A stretch of DNA of 64,000 nucleotides, from NCBI GenBank assembly GCA_022559845.1, contig CM040124.1, positions 68,595,491 through 68,659,490 of the forward strand, in the 5' to 3' direction. This DNA is from Amorphophallus konjac (Eukaryota; Streptophyta; Magnoliopsida; Alismatales; Araceae). Below, one piece after another: positions 23,162-33,610 of the stretch. Within the stretch, counting starts at the first letter, position 1. Every line of letters begins with the position of its first letter. Position numbers and translations under genes: made by a program. The notes beneath the pieces are model-generated. The model worked only from the letters and a program-made list of their open reading frames with translations. It was not told the DNA's origin and ran no database searches.

Positions 23162-23175
23162 AAAAATGGGGAGAA
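23162..23175 (+). other. Polypurine tract of SIRE
   Basis: aaaaatggggagaa directly before the 3' LTR; primes plus-strand synthesis. Confidence 0.8.
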
Positions 23176-23449
23176 TGTTGTGCCCCTGTGGTTAATTCAG
23201 TCATACTGTGGTCATTTGAGTCATTCGACATCATCTTGTGGTCATTTGAGCTATTGGACATTCTTGGTTTTGATAATGGCTTGGTTTTGATAATGGCTAA
23301 ACACTATAAGTCATTGTTATTTTTCACTCTCATATGACTGACATACGTGGTGTTTTGTTCATGATAGATAAGCCAATGAATGGACAAGCATGGCAGTCGC
23401 CTGGCAAACTAAACGTGTGGATACGCATCTTGCCTCTCTACCATTCAAT
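23176..23449 (+). repeat. 3' LTR of SIRE, left piece
   Basis: Matches the 5' LTR start (15515 on) up to ccattcaat, then is cut by the CACTA left end. The last three bases, AAT (23447-23449), are the target duplication. It keeps about 41 bp that the 5' LTR lacks. Confidence 0.95.
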
Positions 23450-23695
23450 CACTACAAGAAAAAGCGGTTTTAGCGATGGGAATTTGTGATGGATTAATAT
23501 CCGTCGCAAATTCCACCTGTGTTTCAGGCATACTATACGCTGTCTGGATATACGTCTCAATTTGCGACGGATATTCAGACGGAAATATTCCATCCCTAAT
23601 TATAGATGGAATATGTTCTGTCCGTATTATCGTCGCAAAATTGAGACGTATATTCAGACGGACAATAATCCGTCTGAAATTGCCGTCGTAAAATT
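23450..23695 (+). repeat. CACTA left inverted terminus and subterminal repeats
   Basis: After the TIR, short motifs such as gacggatatt, ccgtcgcaaa and gagacgtatattcagacgg recur in both directions. Such subterminal motifs are the binding sites of the TNPA-type protein in En/Spm. Confidence 0.9.
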
Positions 23696-24640
23696 TACCC
23701 CAATTCACCCCCCACCTGCCCCCATTTCACCCCCCCCACTGTCCCTCTCACTCTCTCTTTCTCCCATTTCACCCCCCCACTCTCCCTCTCACTCTCTCTT
23801 TCTCCCATTTCACCCCCTCTGCTCGCCGTCGTCACCGCCAGAGCTGCCGTCCTGCCGTCGCCGGAGGCCCCCACTCTCCCCCCCGCCCGCCCCCATTTCA
23901 CCCTTCCACTCTCCCTCTCACTCTCTCTTTCTCCTCTGCTCGCCGTCGTCGCCACCAGAGCTGCCGTCCTCACCGTCGCCAGAGGCCCCCACTCTCCCTG
24001 TCCCTCTCTCTTTCTTCTCTGCTTGCCGTCGTCGTCGTCAGAGCCACCTTCCTCTCCATCGCAGGAGGCCCTGCCATCCTCGCTGTCGCCTCCAGCCTCC
24101 CTCCCTCTCACGATCATCATCGTCGTCGTCGCCGCCATCCTCCTCCCATCCTCGTCGTCGCAGCCAGCCTCCTCCCATCATCGCCGTCGTCATCATCGAT
24201 AAGTGCTCTCTCTCTCTCCCTCTCCCTATCTCCATCCTCCGCTCCCTCTCGCCACTCTCCCTATCTCCCTCCTCCGCTCCCTCTCGCCACTCTCCCTCTC
24301 CCTATCTCCCTCCCCCTCTCCTGATCCTGTTCCCCTCCCTCACTCAATCCCTCTCCCTCTCCCCTATCCCGCTCCCTCACTCCCTCTAGCCGCCCTCCCC
24401 CACCCCCCCCACCGCCCTCTCTTCCCATGTACGTGGCCCCCCTCCCCCTCACAAACACACACACACGCAGACACAGACACAGACACACGCACACACGCCT
24501 CAAGCCCCCCACTCCCTCTCCCTCTACCGTTGGCCCCAGGCCCCCCTCTCCCTCTCCCTCTACCGTTGGCCGTAGGGCTCCCGTTGCCGCCGCCCCCCCC
24601 CCTCGCAGGCACACGCACACACCCGTCTCACACACGTAGA
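23696..24640 (+). repeat. CT-rich low-complexity block
   Basis: Nearly pure pyrimidine on the plus strand: repeats of catttcacccccc and ctccctctcactctctctttctcc, gccgtcgtc-type triplets, then a cacacaca stretch. A copy of about 130 bp appears twice near 23700-23880 and 23885-24000. The long frames across it are simple products of composition. It may be a 5' leader or promoter-proximal tract of the CACTA, which I infer only from position. Confidence 0.75.
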
Positions 24641-25020
24641 TAAAACAATTTTTTATTTTATTTAATATATTGTTGTACTCATCGTAGGATAATCGGCCGA
24701 GGGAAAGGGAACGAAAGAATCTAAGAATTTTTTACAAATAAACAGTAAGTAAAAATTTAATTTCATATTTATATGTTGTTTCATTTTATTTTAATTTGTG
24801 TAATCTTACTCAGACTTATTGTTAGGATGTCTTGTTTAATATTAACTAAATTAGAGAGGGGGTGGGGCGTTGTGGGCACTAAAAAAAAGAAAAAAAAGGA
24901 ACATGATAGCAAGAAAATCTATTTGGTGGTTCAGTGGGAGCAGGAGGGGGGGAGCTCGGTGGGAGCAGAAGGGGGGGGGAGGGGGGAGCAAGAGGGGGGG
25001 AGCTCGGTGGGAGGGGGAGC
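24641..25020 (+). other. CACTA internal, no gene recognised
   Basis: AT-rich, then G-rich purine repeats (ggagcaggaggggggagctcggtggg) at 24935-25020. aggataatcggccgag near 24685 could be exon-like but I cannot support a gene. Confidence 0.5.
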
Positions 25021-25425
25021 TAGGGGTGTCAACGAATTGGATCCGGATCGGATTCTTCATGATCCGAGTCCGTATCCGATAACATGAGATCTGAACTTGA
25101 TTCAAATCCGAAATAAACTGATATCCAGTGTGGAAATGGACCAGAGATGGTGAAATTCCAATCATTTCTGTCCATGGATATGGCCATCAGCATAATAAAA
25201 TAGAATAATAAAACAGACATTAAGGCTACATGCTTCTTTTTTTTTATGAAACCCAGTCATCTAATGGAGTACGGGAGAGTGCACCCCCATTCCAGAGGAA
25301 GGGAATGTTCTCACTCCACCAAACAACCATTAGATGCTATTTTATTGCTTATCCAAAAGGAATTACATTATCAGAGAGAGGCAAACCTCTTATCTACAAA
25401 TATGTAAGAAAACTGGAAACAATGC

Positions 25426-26307
25426 CTATACATGTTTCACCCTAAAATTAGGTAAGCCTTTAGCATCAGCAATAGCATTACCCCTAGCTAACAATGGCAG
25501 CTCACGGATATGATGATACTCTTTGTTATCCCCCACATACACTGCATGGTTAGCTAAAGCGTCAGCAAGCTGGTTGGCCTCTCTATATACATGAATGGCT
25601 AGATATTGGAGTGTATTGTACAGCTGCAACAGTTGTTGCCACCAAGGGAGCAGGGTCCAAGGTGGATCTTTTTTAGATATCAGCAGGCCTATCAAAACCA
25701 GAGAATCAAATTGGATCATAGCTAGAGAGATGTTGTGGAAATGAGCCAATCGAAGACCATCTAGCAAAGCTCTACATTCAAGAACCATGTTTGTGCCAAG
25801 GCCATAATAGTATGAAAAACCCAGGATGAGCTGGCCATGTTGATCTCTGATGCAACCTCCTCCCCCGGATTGACCAGGATTCCCTTTACAAGCACCATCA
25901 ACATTTAAAATATACTCTTCTGCAGGAGCAATCCATCGGATCATGACGCAAATTGTATGGGCACAGGCAATAGTTATTCCAAAACTTTTCAGAACTCTTA
26001 AAAATTCGCAACTGGTACATTGCTTAAATTTCATCTTACCAATCGAGTAATTAATCTCAGCAGAAATGTTATCAGTTATTCTCATTGGGCTTGTATGTTT
26101 TCCTTCATACCTAGCACAGCATCTGCATTTCCAAATTTCCCAGATGATCATTAACATAAGCATCAGCCGAATGAAATCCTTGGGTTTACTTAACATTGTC
26201 CTGTTTATAGTGTATTCCAGCCTGTTGATAATGCTTTCAACATTCATACAGGTGTTGCTAAATATAGGGGAAAATCTTCTCCAAAGATAGCTGGCAATTT
26301 CACTCAT
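25426..26307 (-). pseudogene. LINE-1 RNase H domain
   Basis: The C-terminal domain of ORF2. Residues about 125-260 hold the RNase H fold: ILNVDGACKGNPGQSGGGG, LECRALLDGLRLAH, IQFDSLVLI and the final ANQLADALANHAV supply the four acidic positions. It removes the RNA strand during copying. The first 120 residues are the end of the zf-RVT region (MLMIIWEIWKCRC). An RNase H at the ORF2 end is usual for plant L1 elements. The first 30 codons may read past a broken stop near 26310. Confidence 0.9.
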
Positions 26308-26610
26308 TACGAATAAGTGATCTTCATCCTCTGTATCATAGGAATTATGACAGCAGTCACATTTGGAAACCAGGTTGATACCACTCTACTGAATACGGCT
26401 GTCAACTGGGACAGCATGATTTAATAGTTTCCAGCAGAATAATGAAGCCCTTGGGGGAAACTTGTTATGCCATAGCTTCTTCAGATTCATATTAGGCCTG
26501 GCAGACTGCCCTTTTATAAAATTATAAGTAGAACTCAGACTGAATGTGCCTGTATTGGAATGAGACCATATGTGAATATCATCTCCAGCAAAGGTTATGA
26601 ATCTCTGAAC

Positions 26611-27318
26611 CTATTCCCTCAATTGCTGGTCTTCTAAACTGTCCCATACAAGGTGTTGGAGATCTGCCAGAGCATCTTTAACAGAACAGTCAATAAGCTC
26701 CGATTGATTTGGTATAAGCAAACTATCAGCTAAGGATCTTTCCTTATACCAGCTATCCTTGAGAAAGTTAGTTTTAGCCCCATCACATACCATCATTCTT
26801 GAGCCAGTCAAGAAAATAGATCGAGCTTTTTCAAAGTCATGCTTTTTAATCCCTGCAGGGAAAGGGATTTTACAGTTAAGAATATGCTGATTATGTAAAT
26901 ATTTGTTCCTTATGAAGCTGGCCCAGGGGGATTTACTGTGTATAGAATTCCAGATGAGTTTAACATAAAAACATAGTTGAATGTCAAGAAGGCCTCTGAT
27001 TCCTAGACCACCTTTAGGAACCGGACTGTAGATTTTCTCCCATGATACCCAGTGCTTTCTGTGCATAGTATCAAGTCCCTGCCAAAAGAAATTAGAACAT
27101 ATTCTCCCAATATGTTTAATAACAGTGTATGGGATAGAAGCAATAGTAGCATTGTATATTGGAACAGCTGATAAAACTGATTTGATAAGCACCATTCTTC
27201 CAGCCTGTGACAAATACTTGATTTGCCAACTTGCAAGTTTGCTGTTGACTTTGTCAATAAGATACTTGAAATGAGGGACCTTGACCCTTCCCTTAAAAAG
27301 AGGAATACCAAGGACCAC
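26611..27318 (-). pseudogene. LINE-1 RT thumb and zf-RVT part
   Basis: LGIPLFKGRVKVPHFKYLIDK and LASWQIKYLSQAGRMVLIKSVLSA are the conserved thumb blocks after the RT core, followed by HRKHWVSWEKI and GGLGIRGL. It joins the RT block by a frameshift near 27293-27320, where the two frames overlap. Between 26308 and 26610 the zf-RVT segment continues with stops, including cysteine/histidine remains near 26330-26400 on the minus strand. Confidence 0.88.
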
Positions 27319-28378
27319 TTTTATGTGTATATCCTGTGAGCTGACTGATGCGAACTATGGTTCTATGTGACATTAGCTTAGCAACAATGAAACTGCTTTT
27401 GTGAGCATTTATCCGTTGCCCCGAAGATGCTTCATACCTTCCCAGAAAAAGAAGTAGCTTCTTAATTGAGTGGACTCCACCATTCATAAAGATTAAAGAA
27501 TCATCAGCATACAGCATATGTGAAATGGGTTGCACTCCTCTGGGTAGGTGATAATGTTTACATAGTCCCACAGAGAACAAGTGGTTAAGACCCCTACTTA
27601 ATACCTCTTCTGCAATGATGAATAGGGCAGGAGCTAAAGGATCTCCTTGCCTAATGCCTCTTGTGGATTTAAAGTAACCACAAATTTTTCCATTGAAAGA
27701 TAAAGAAAACCAGCAGTTTACCAGCAGTTGAGCAATCCGAGAAATAAACCTGTTGCAAAAACCAAATTTTCTTAAAGCCATGATTATAAAATCCCGCTCC
27801 ATTCGGTCATATGCTTTGGCCATGTCCAGCTGAATAACCATGTTATGACCTCTAATCGGTCTATCAAGTTCCATTAACATCTCTTTAGCCAACAAAAAAT
27901 TATCAGTGTTGTTCCTTCCACCAACAAAGCCACTCTGCTCCTTGGAAATGATCAAGGGAAGATTAGATTTAAGTCTATCACATATAATCTTTGAAACAAT
28001 TTTGTATGTGAAATTGCAAAGACTAATTGGTCTAAAGTCAGCATATGAAATAGGATTTTTGACCTTCGGAATGAGGCTAATGATAGTGGAGGTAACCCCT
28101 TTTGGCAGGCCCCATCCTTGAAAAAAACTCTGAATTGCTTGGGTTACATCATTTCCTATAATATCCCAGCACTGAGAGAAAAAGGCTCCAGTGAATCCAT
28201 CCGGCCCTGGGGAACTATTGCCAGACAAAGAAAATATGGTAGTCTTGACTTCCTCAGCTGAAGGGATTAAGCACAATGAGTGATTTTGATCTTCATTGAT
28301 CAAGGAAGGAATGACAGCAAACAAACTTTCATCAATTGTGTGATGTTCAGAGGATAATAACCCTTTAAAAAATTCCAC
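27293..28378 (-). pseudogene. LINE-1 reverse transcriptase
   Basis: Core blocks: PGPDGFTGAFF, PISYADFRPISLCNFTYKIVSK, QSGFVGGRNNTDNFLLA, QLDMAKAYDRMERDF, TRGIRQGDPLAPALF and the catalytic MLYADDSLIF near residue 296. It primes on nicked target DNA. It is one clean frame of 361 codons and breaks only at the 3' end, by the shift into the 26611-27318 frame. Upstream, between 28379 and 28660, frame-1 sequence with stops links it to the endonuclease. Confidence 0.92.
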
Positions 28379-28660
28379 AGCACCATTAGCCAGAACATCC
28401 TGATCATCTATCCATTGCTCATTGATTTTGAACTTCTAAATGTGATTTTTCTGCCTTTTAATCTTAGTGTAGTGATGAAAAAACTGTGTGTTTCTGTCCC
28501 CACAAGAAATCCACTCCACCCTGGCCTTTTGGTACCAAAATAATTCTTCCCGAGATAAAGTGAGGCGCAATTCAGCATTTGATTTATGTAGATTCATACG
28601 GTTATCAACCGAAGGATTCTCATCAAAAAGGTTTTGAGCTTGCTCAACAAGTGCTTCAGC

Positions 28661-29420
28661 CTATTTTTTAGCCTGAAAAATGTTATCAAAGATTTCCTTG
28701 TTCCATTTCTTTAGGTCAGCCTTCAGATACTTTAGCTTTATTTGAAAGCTGGCAAAAGGGTGACTATCAGCTAGATGATAATTGCTCCAATGGACTCTGA
28801 TAAAATCCAAGAAATTGTCATGTGTGTGCCACATTAGCTGATACATAAATCTCTCAGGGGAAGGCTGATTAGACTTAAGAGATAATAACATTGGGGAGTG
28901 ATCTGAAGGACCTCGGATTAAATGTCTCACTGATAGAAGATGAGTTGAGTGAACCCATAATGAATTGTAAAGGACCCTGTTCAAACGGGCTTTAATTTGA
29001 TTTGATCCAGCTTGGTTATTAGTCCAGGTATACTTAGCTCCATAATAACCAGCATCAATTAAACCTGTTGCTGTTAAGAAGCCCTGAAAGTCACCCATGG
29101 CAGCCATGGATGAGAAAGATCCTCCACTTTTTTCTTCAGGGGAAATAACGTAGTTAAAATCTCCACCCACAATCCAGGGAATATTTACAGATTGACTAAA
29201 AGCCATAAGAGAGGTAAACATGTCTCTACGCTCACTAGTGCTGCAAGAGGCATATATAGCAGTAAAGAACAAAACAGCATTATCATTGTCCTTGATAGCT
29301 ACAGTCAAATACTGTGGATGGGCCTCTATTGTCTCAAGGCAAATATGAGGCTTTAAAAAAATTCAAATTCTGGAAACTTCACCATTATTGCCCAATGGGG
29401 CAGGCATTCTAATGCTCCGA
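28661..29420 (-). pseudogene. LINE-1 endonuclease, N-terminus missing
   Basis: Endonuclease/exonuclease/phosphatase fold: FFTAIYASCSTSERRDMF, WIVGGDFNYV, FTWTNNQAG-type YTWTNNQAGSNQIKARLNR, and GPSDHSPML carry the metal-binding and catalytic His/Asp residues. The frame is open from the ATG at 29308, and readable remains extend to 29420 with one stop, where the element ends. The N-terminal 100 residues are absent because of 5' truncation. In-frame stop at the TAA/TAG region 28658-28660. Confidence 0.9.
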
Positions 29421-29733
29421 GCTACATGCTTCTTATTCCATTTAAATTACTTTCATTAAAGTTGTCCATGGATATGGCCGTCAATGTTGACACCCGTGAG
29501 CTGAGGTGATTTCAAACTTTGTGGATTTTAATTGCATATAAATGTGTTTTTAGATCTGATTTTCATAGAAATTTGATGTTGACCTGACTCAAAAATGTGG
29601 ATTGTTTAGCTTTGATGTTCTTCATTTGAGTATTTTTTTAAATTAGATATTATTTAGATGGATATATGCAGAATGATAAGTGCGATGTTATTTAATTTTA
29701 TGTTATATAAACACATGGGGTATTCCATGTGAG

Positions 29734-29774
29734 CTGAGGTGCGTGGGTGCGACCTAACATTACACGCACCTCAG
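29734..29774. repeat. Hairpin 1 upstream of TNP2
   Basis: Perfect 12-bp arms ctgaggtgcgtg (29734-29745) and cacgcacctcag (29763-29774) around a 17-bp loop. Confidence 0.85.
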
Positions 29775-29810
29775 GAGAGTGTGTTAAACCCGTGTCAATG
29801 AACCTTCCCG

Positions 29811-29884
29811 TTCAAGACTTTGGGATTGATGTGTATGTTCTCATTTTTTTATGAGAATGTATATATCTACCTCAAAGTCTTGAA
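29811..29884. repeat. Hairpin 2 upstream of TNP2
   Basis: Arms ttcaagactttg and caaagtcttgaa, with an inner pair ttctcat/atgagaa around a T-rich loop; 74 bp in total. Confidence 0.85.
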
Positions 29885-29911
29885 TTGTCCCGTTTGGACA
29901 GTCTGTGAATG

Positions 29912-30162
29912 TTTGATCGCACTTAGACAGTCATTTACTATATGTGTTTGTATGGTTTGCTGAAAATGTCGGTTGCGTCTCCTCACTCTTCTTTGATATA
30001 CCTTTATTGATTTTGAGTGTTTTCTTAACCACTTACTTATAAGTGTTTAAGAAAACTTTAAAATCAATAAATATTTTTGGTATATCGGAGAAGTGTGGGG
30101 AGATGTTGCCGAAATTTTCAGTAAATTGTGCAACACATATAGTAATTGATTGTGCGATCAAA
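29912..30162. repeat. Hairpin 3, 251-bp imperfect foldback
   Basis: Outer arms tttgatcgca (29912) and tgcgatcaaa (30153); further pairs include actatatgtgtt/aacacatatagt, ctgaaaat/attttcag, gatatacc/ggtatatc, tattgatttt/aaaatcaata, gttttcttaa/ttaagaaaac and actta/taagt at the centre (30037). Ends about 155 bp ahead of the transposase ATG. Confidence 0.85.
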
Positions 30163-30319
30163 CCTTCATGGATGAGTTAAAAAGTGATAATCTAAATAAT
30201 AGTCCTCATCCAACTACAAATGATCTGCGACCAACGATGTGAGGAATGGGTCGGGTTTATTTTCAAGAGTAATGATTTAAACGTTACTTGTGTATTAACA
30301 TTTATTGGGTGCAGGCGAA

Positions 30320-30636
30320 ATGTTGACAGATCGTTCATGGATGTATCGTAGAATAGTTGACCGGGTGGTGTCGGATGATTTTAAGCATGGAGTTGAGAGT
30401 TTCATTCAGTTTGCATTGGGGAATCCAAACGCATCAATAGACCGCGACGGTCACATTCATTGCCCTTGTTCAAGTTGTAGAAACTTGAGGTGGCGTTTAC
30501 CATGGGATGTGCAACATCATTTGTACAAGAAAGGGTTTGTGGATGGTTATACGAATTGGACGTGTCATGGTGAGGAATTCTGGAGGTTTGAGCCTGACAA
30601 TATTGCAACCAGAAGTTCTTACGTGGATATGGTTGT
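30320..30636 (+). pseudogene. TNP2: TNP2 transposase, N-terminal exon (transposase-associated domain)
   Basis: Start of the CACTA transposase. From the ATG at 30320: RSWMYRRIVDRV, then a zinc-binding block CPCSSCRNL, VQHHLYKKGFVDGYTNWTCHGE, which is the transposase-associated domain found at the N-terminus of TNP2 proteins. A 3' splice site tgcag ends at 30314, so an upstream 5' UTR intron carrying the hairpins is likely. The Tekay element entered after Val codons at 30636; the reading frame picks up again at 43604 with GTTGT duplicated (30632-30636, 43604-43608). Start choice: the upstream ATG at 30305 lies before the splice site and is unlikely. Confidence 0.9.
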
Positions 30637-31984
30637 TGTAGCACCCGTATACAAAAAAAATAAATAAATAAATAAATAAATAAATAAAAACATTAAATAA
30701 ATAATATTTTCAAATACTAATAATAACAATAATGTTTATGAAAAAAATAGCAATTATGATTAAGTTTATGATATATTAAACTTATGAAAGAAATAGGAAC
30801 TCATGGTTATCAAATGTAAAGGGAATCCACTTAACAAAATGACCTCCTAGTGTAGTGGTTAAGTGTCTTGCCTTCAACCCAAAGACTAGGGTTCTACACA
30901 CCCCATCAACATTCTTTTGCCAAGTCTCAATTTAACCCAATTTAAGGGGGCGACGTGGCCATCTTAGACACCAAGAAAAAGGGGGAAAATTCAAAATTTC
31001 CCAAGCCACTTATCCTCCATTATCCCCAACACATGTCACTATCTCATATTCCAGATCCTGAAATTTCGGATCTTGCCCCCCTAAGCCTGTCTAGTAGAGG
31101 GGATTAAATATAGGCCTAGCTCTCCCATTGTGTTAGTTAGAGCTTCGAGATACGAGCCTAGACTGGGAGGTTCTGTGCTGCGTACTAGGAGGAGAGGAGG
31201 TTGCTGGGGAAGCTTCTTCCTTCGCTAATTACCATCCAAACAGGTAGGTGTTCTCAATTTTAACTAAACTACTAGTTAATTAGTGTCTAAGCAGTGCATC
31301 TCCATGTGATTTATTGTTGCATAGCATATGTCAACCTAGTAAATAGCCTGTACCCACTTAAATCAAAAAGATTAGTGAAAGGATTAACATATATTAGAAA
31401 TAATTAGCAGGAATTAGCTATAATTAATATGTGTTAGTAGGTTTTCTCAATTTTTAACAAAACCCATAGTTAATTAAGGTATTATTTAAATGCATTAACT
31501 TGTTAAGTAACTGTTAGATGCCATGACATTAAACTTGTCAGATAATCAGTAGTTAATATGGGAGTATTCAACTTGTTAAACTATCACTTAGTACTTAGTA
31601 TAGTGAAACCTGTTAAATTGAGTACCTGTGGAAACCGTAAACAGTTATGTTTTTATGTTAAGTTAAGAGTAATGATCTTTGAGGATTTTTATTTTTTTTA
31701 TTTGGAGGGGTCTTGATGTGAAATTTGAGGGATATATATTTTTCATTTTCATCTATTTTTTATATAATTATTTTCATAAAATTCCTTTAAAATAAAACAT
31801 AACACTATTCACTTTTACTATTCATATGACAGTAATTGTCTGTTAAAATATCATTTAATATATTGGAGACTCATCTAACCCGTTAAACTTAGTGTAGCAC
31901 CCTGAGTATAAAATAAATAAAGATTTCTGACGTTATAAGCCAAAATCTTAATCCCTATATTTATTGATGTATTTATTACTTAAG

Positions 31985-32055
31985 GAAGTAACATGGCCTA
32001 GTGGTTAAGTAGCACATCCCAAATCTGAGGTCCAGGGTTCAATTCCTAGCACCAA
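31985..32055 (+). other. tRNA-like patch in Tekay LTR
   Basis: A-box-like TGGCCTAGTGG (31994-32004) and B-box GGTTCAATTCC (32036-32046) with tRNA-like spacing, ending tagcaccaac. A weaker copy (gtagtggttaagtg ... gggttctacac) is at 30853-30900. There is no clear acceptor stem, so it is not a tRNA gene; it may be a SINE head or remnant. Confidence 0.45.
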
Positions 32056-32141
32056 CAAGTCCTTTTTGGCTGCCAGACATTCCTGCATCACAAATTATCT
32101 GTTTCAGCTGACAAAGTTTGTGGGTTCTATTTGCGTGTCTG

Positions 32142-32790
32142 GTCATGGTCGACATCTGGTAAGTCTGTTGTCGACCACCATAGTTTCTCCAGATACCAGT
32201 CTGTTCTGGTTAAGCCTCTGGTCGACAGAAGAGGGGCCTCTGGTCGACAGAGGAGGGGTCTGTTGTCGACCAGCTTGTTTCCAGTCTGTTCTGGTTGAGC
32301 CTCTGGTCGACAGAGGAGGGGTCTGTTGTCGACCAGCTTGTTTCCAGTCTGTTCTGGTTGAGCCTCTGGTCGACAGAGGAGGGGTCTGTTGTCGACCACC
32401 ATAGTTTCTCCAGATACCAGTCTGTTCTGGTTAAGCCTCTGGTGGGTCTGTTGTCGACCACCATAGTTTCTCCAGATACCAGTCTGTTCTGGTTAAGCCT
32501 CTGGTCGACAGAGGAGGAGCCTCTGGTCGACAGAGGAGGGGTCTGTTGTCGACCACCATAGTTTCTCCAGATACCAGTCTGTTCTGGTTAAGCCTCTGTC
32601 GAAGCCTCTGGTCGACAGAGGAGGAGCCTCTGGTCGACAGAGGAGGGGTCTGTTGTCGACCACCATAGTTTCTCCAGATACCAGTCTGTTCTGGTTAAGC
32701 CTCTGGTCGACAGAGGAGGAGCCTCTGGTCGACAGAGGAGGGGTCTCTGGTCGACAGAGGAGGGGTCTGTTGTCGACCAGCTTGTTTCCA
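32142..32790. repeat. VNTR built on ggtcgacagagg, 5' LTR
   Basis: Mixed arrays of ctctggtcgacagaggagg, gtctgttgtcgaccacc and ccagataccagtctgttctgg. The longest unit is about 70-90 bp. The counterpart in the 3' LTR (41022-41590) has fewer and differently ordered units. Confidence 0.9.
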
Positions 32791-33610
32791 GACACCTTGT
32801 TTTACAGGTTTGTGTTTGTTAACATGATTTAATGCTTTGTTTGTCTGGTTACTTCTGTGAATTCGAACTTCTCGTCTGATATGACTGTTGTTTTTAAACT
32901 GATGTGGATTATCCATTTTCTCTTTAGAATTCCTCTCTTCCAAGGTGACATTAATCTGTTTAGAGGAGCTTTCAGCTATATCCTTTTGTTTGTTTTGATA
33001 TAAGTTTATCAAGGGGCCTTTTCCTTTAGAGTCAGCTATTTTATTTAAAGTTTTTATTTGGAATATCTTTTTAGCCGTTGGGTTGTACCCTAACCCCTCT
33101 TTCTGAAAATTTACTTTTATTCCCAACACAGCGTTCAAGTTTTCTTGACCCTTAGTCATTTTTTTTCAATGTTTCCTGTTTGTTTTTCAGTTCACTTCGG
33201 ATTCTTTCTATTTCTTTCAGAAGTTGACTGTTTTCTTCCTTGAGTGAGTTGTTTCTTTCTTGAGTTAGCTTAGTTTCCTGTTCATATTCTTGAGTCTTTA
33301 ATTTTAACTCGTCAATTGTGTTTTTCAGTACTTCATTTTCTTCTAATAGCCCTTTGACGTTTTCTTCATCTATCTCGCGTTGATTCAGTTTATTTTGCAA
33401 GGTGGTGATCTCCAATTCTAGTTCAGTTCTGTTGGCAATTGAGTTGCTGTCATTATTGAACTGATTAACCTTCTTCTTCAAACTTTTATTTTCCCTTCTT
33501 ATTCTTTCATATGTATCAAGTAAATCTGAATAGGCTTCTTCCCAATCTGAGCTAGAAAAGTCTTGAAAAGGGGAGGTTACCTCAAGATCGTTGTTGTCTC
33601 CTTTGGCCAA
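32695..33610 (-). pseudogene. SIRE-type gag fragment captured antisense in Tekay 5' LTR
   Basis: Two adjoining minus-strand frames. 33152-33610 (152 aa) is an acidic coiled coil: SSSDWEEAYSDLLDTYERI, ENKSLKKKVNQF, LEITTLQNKLNQR and KEENSQLLKEIERI. 32695-33159 begins MTKGQENLNAVLGIKV and then EGLGYNP, the block that follows the coiled coil in SIRE gag. A run of eight A (minus strand, about 33162) shifts the frame between them. Layout resembles the SIRE gag at 18060-18700 but is not from that copy. It has no start context or promoter of its own and is opposite to the Tekay genes. Confidence 0.75.

Larger units (their letters stand above)
25239..29420 (-). mobile_element. LINE-1, 5'-truncated plant L1-type LINE
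   Basis: Flanked by a 14-bp direct repeat gctacatgcttctt (25225-25238 and 29421-29434), with a T9 tract (poly-A of the minus strand) at the left end. ORF2 domains in order on the minus strand: endonuclease (start missing), reverse transcriptase, zf-RVT, RNase H. The missing endonuclease N-terminus and ORF1 show 5' truncation at 29420, typical of target-primed reverse transcription. Stops and at least one frameshift (about 27293-27320) make it inactive. Confidence 0.93.
25021..29498. mobile_element. Probable hAT-type MITE, about 280 bp, interrupted by LINE-1
   Basis: Left end TAGGGGTGTCAAC and right end (inverted) CACGGGTGTCAAC match over 11 of 13 bases, like plant hAT termini. The left part has ggatccggatcgg as in many such MITEs. 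Both sides of the LINE carry gtccatggatatggcc (25170 and 29464). An 8-bp target duplication is not evident, so the call is tentative. Confidence 0.4.

Noticed and set aside
21104..23290. SIRE env-like gene
   Set aside because: Frames are short, without signal peptide, membrane segment or coiled coil that I can support.
23562..24643. Frames of 275 and 146 codons rich in Pro and Ser, and the opposite Gly/Arg-rich frames
   Set aside because: Composition effect of the CT-rich tract; repeats differ in frame between copies.
31985..32055. A functional tRNA gene
   Set aside because: A and B boxes are present but no acceptor stem or anticodon stem pairs cleanly.
32066..32795. Frames across the gtcgac VNTR on both strands, and the idea of a CRISPR-like array
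   Set aside because: Units are contiguous and of mixed length with no unique spacers; this is a plant LTR minisatellite.
33152..33610. 152-codon coiled-coil frame as a possible host gene
   Set aside because: It lies inside both Tekay LTRs and continues into a SIRE gag-like block; it is a captured gag fragment.
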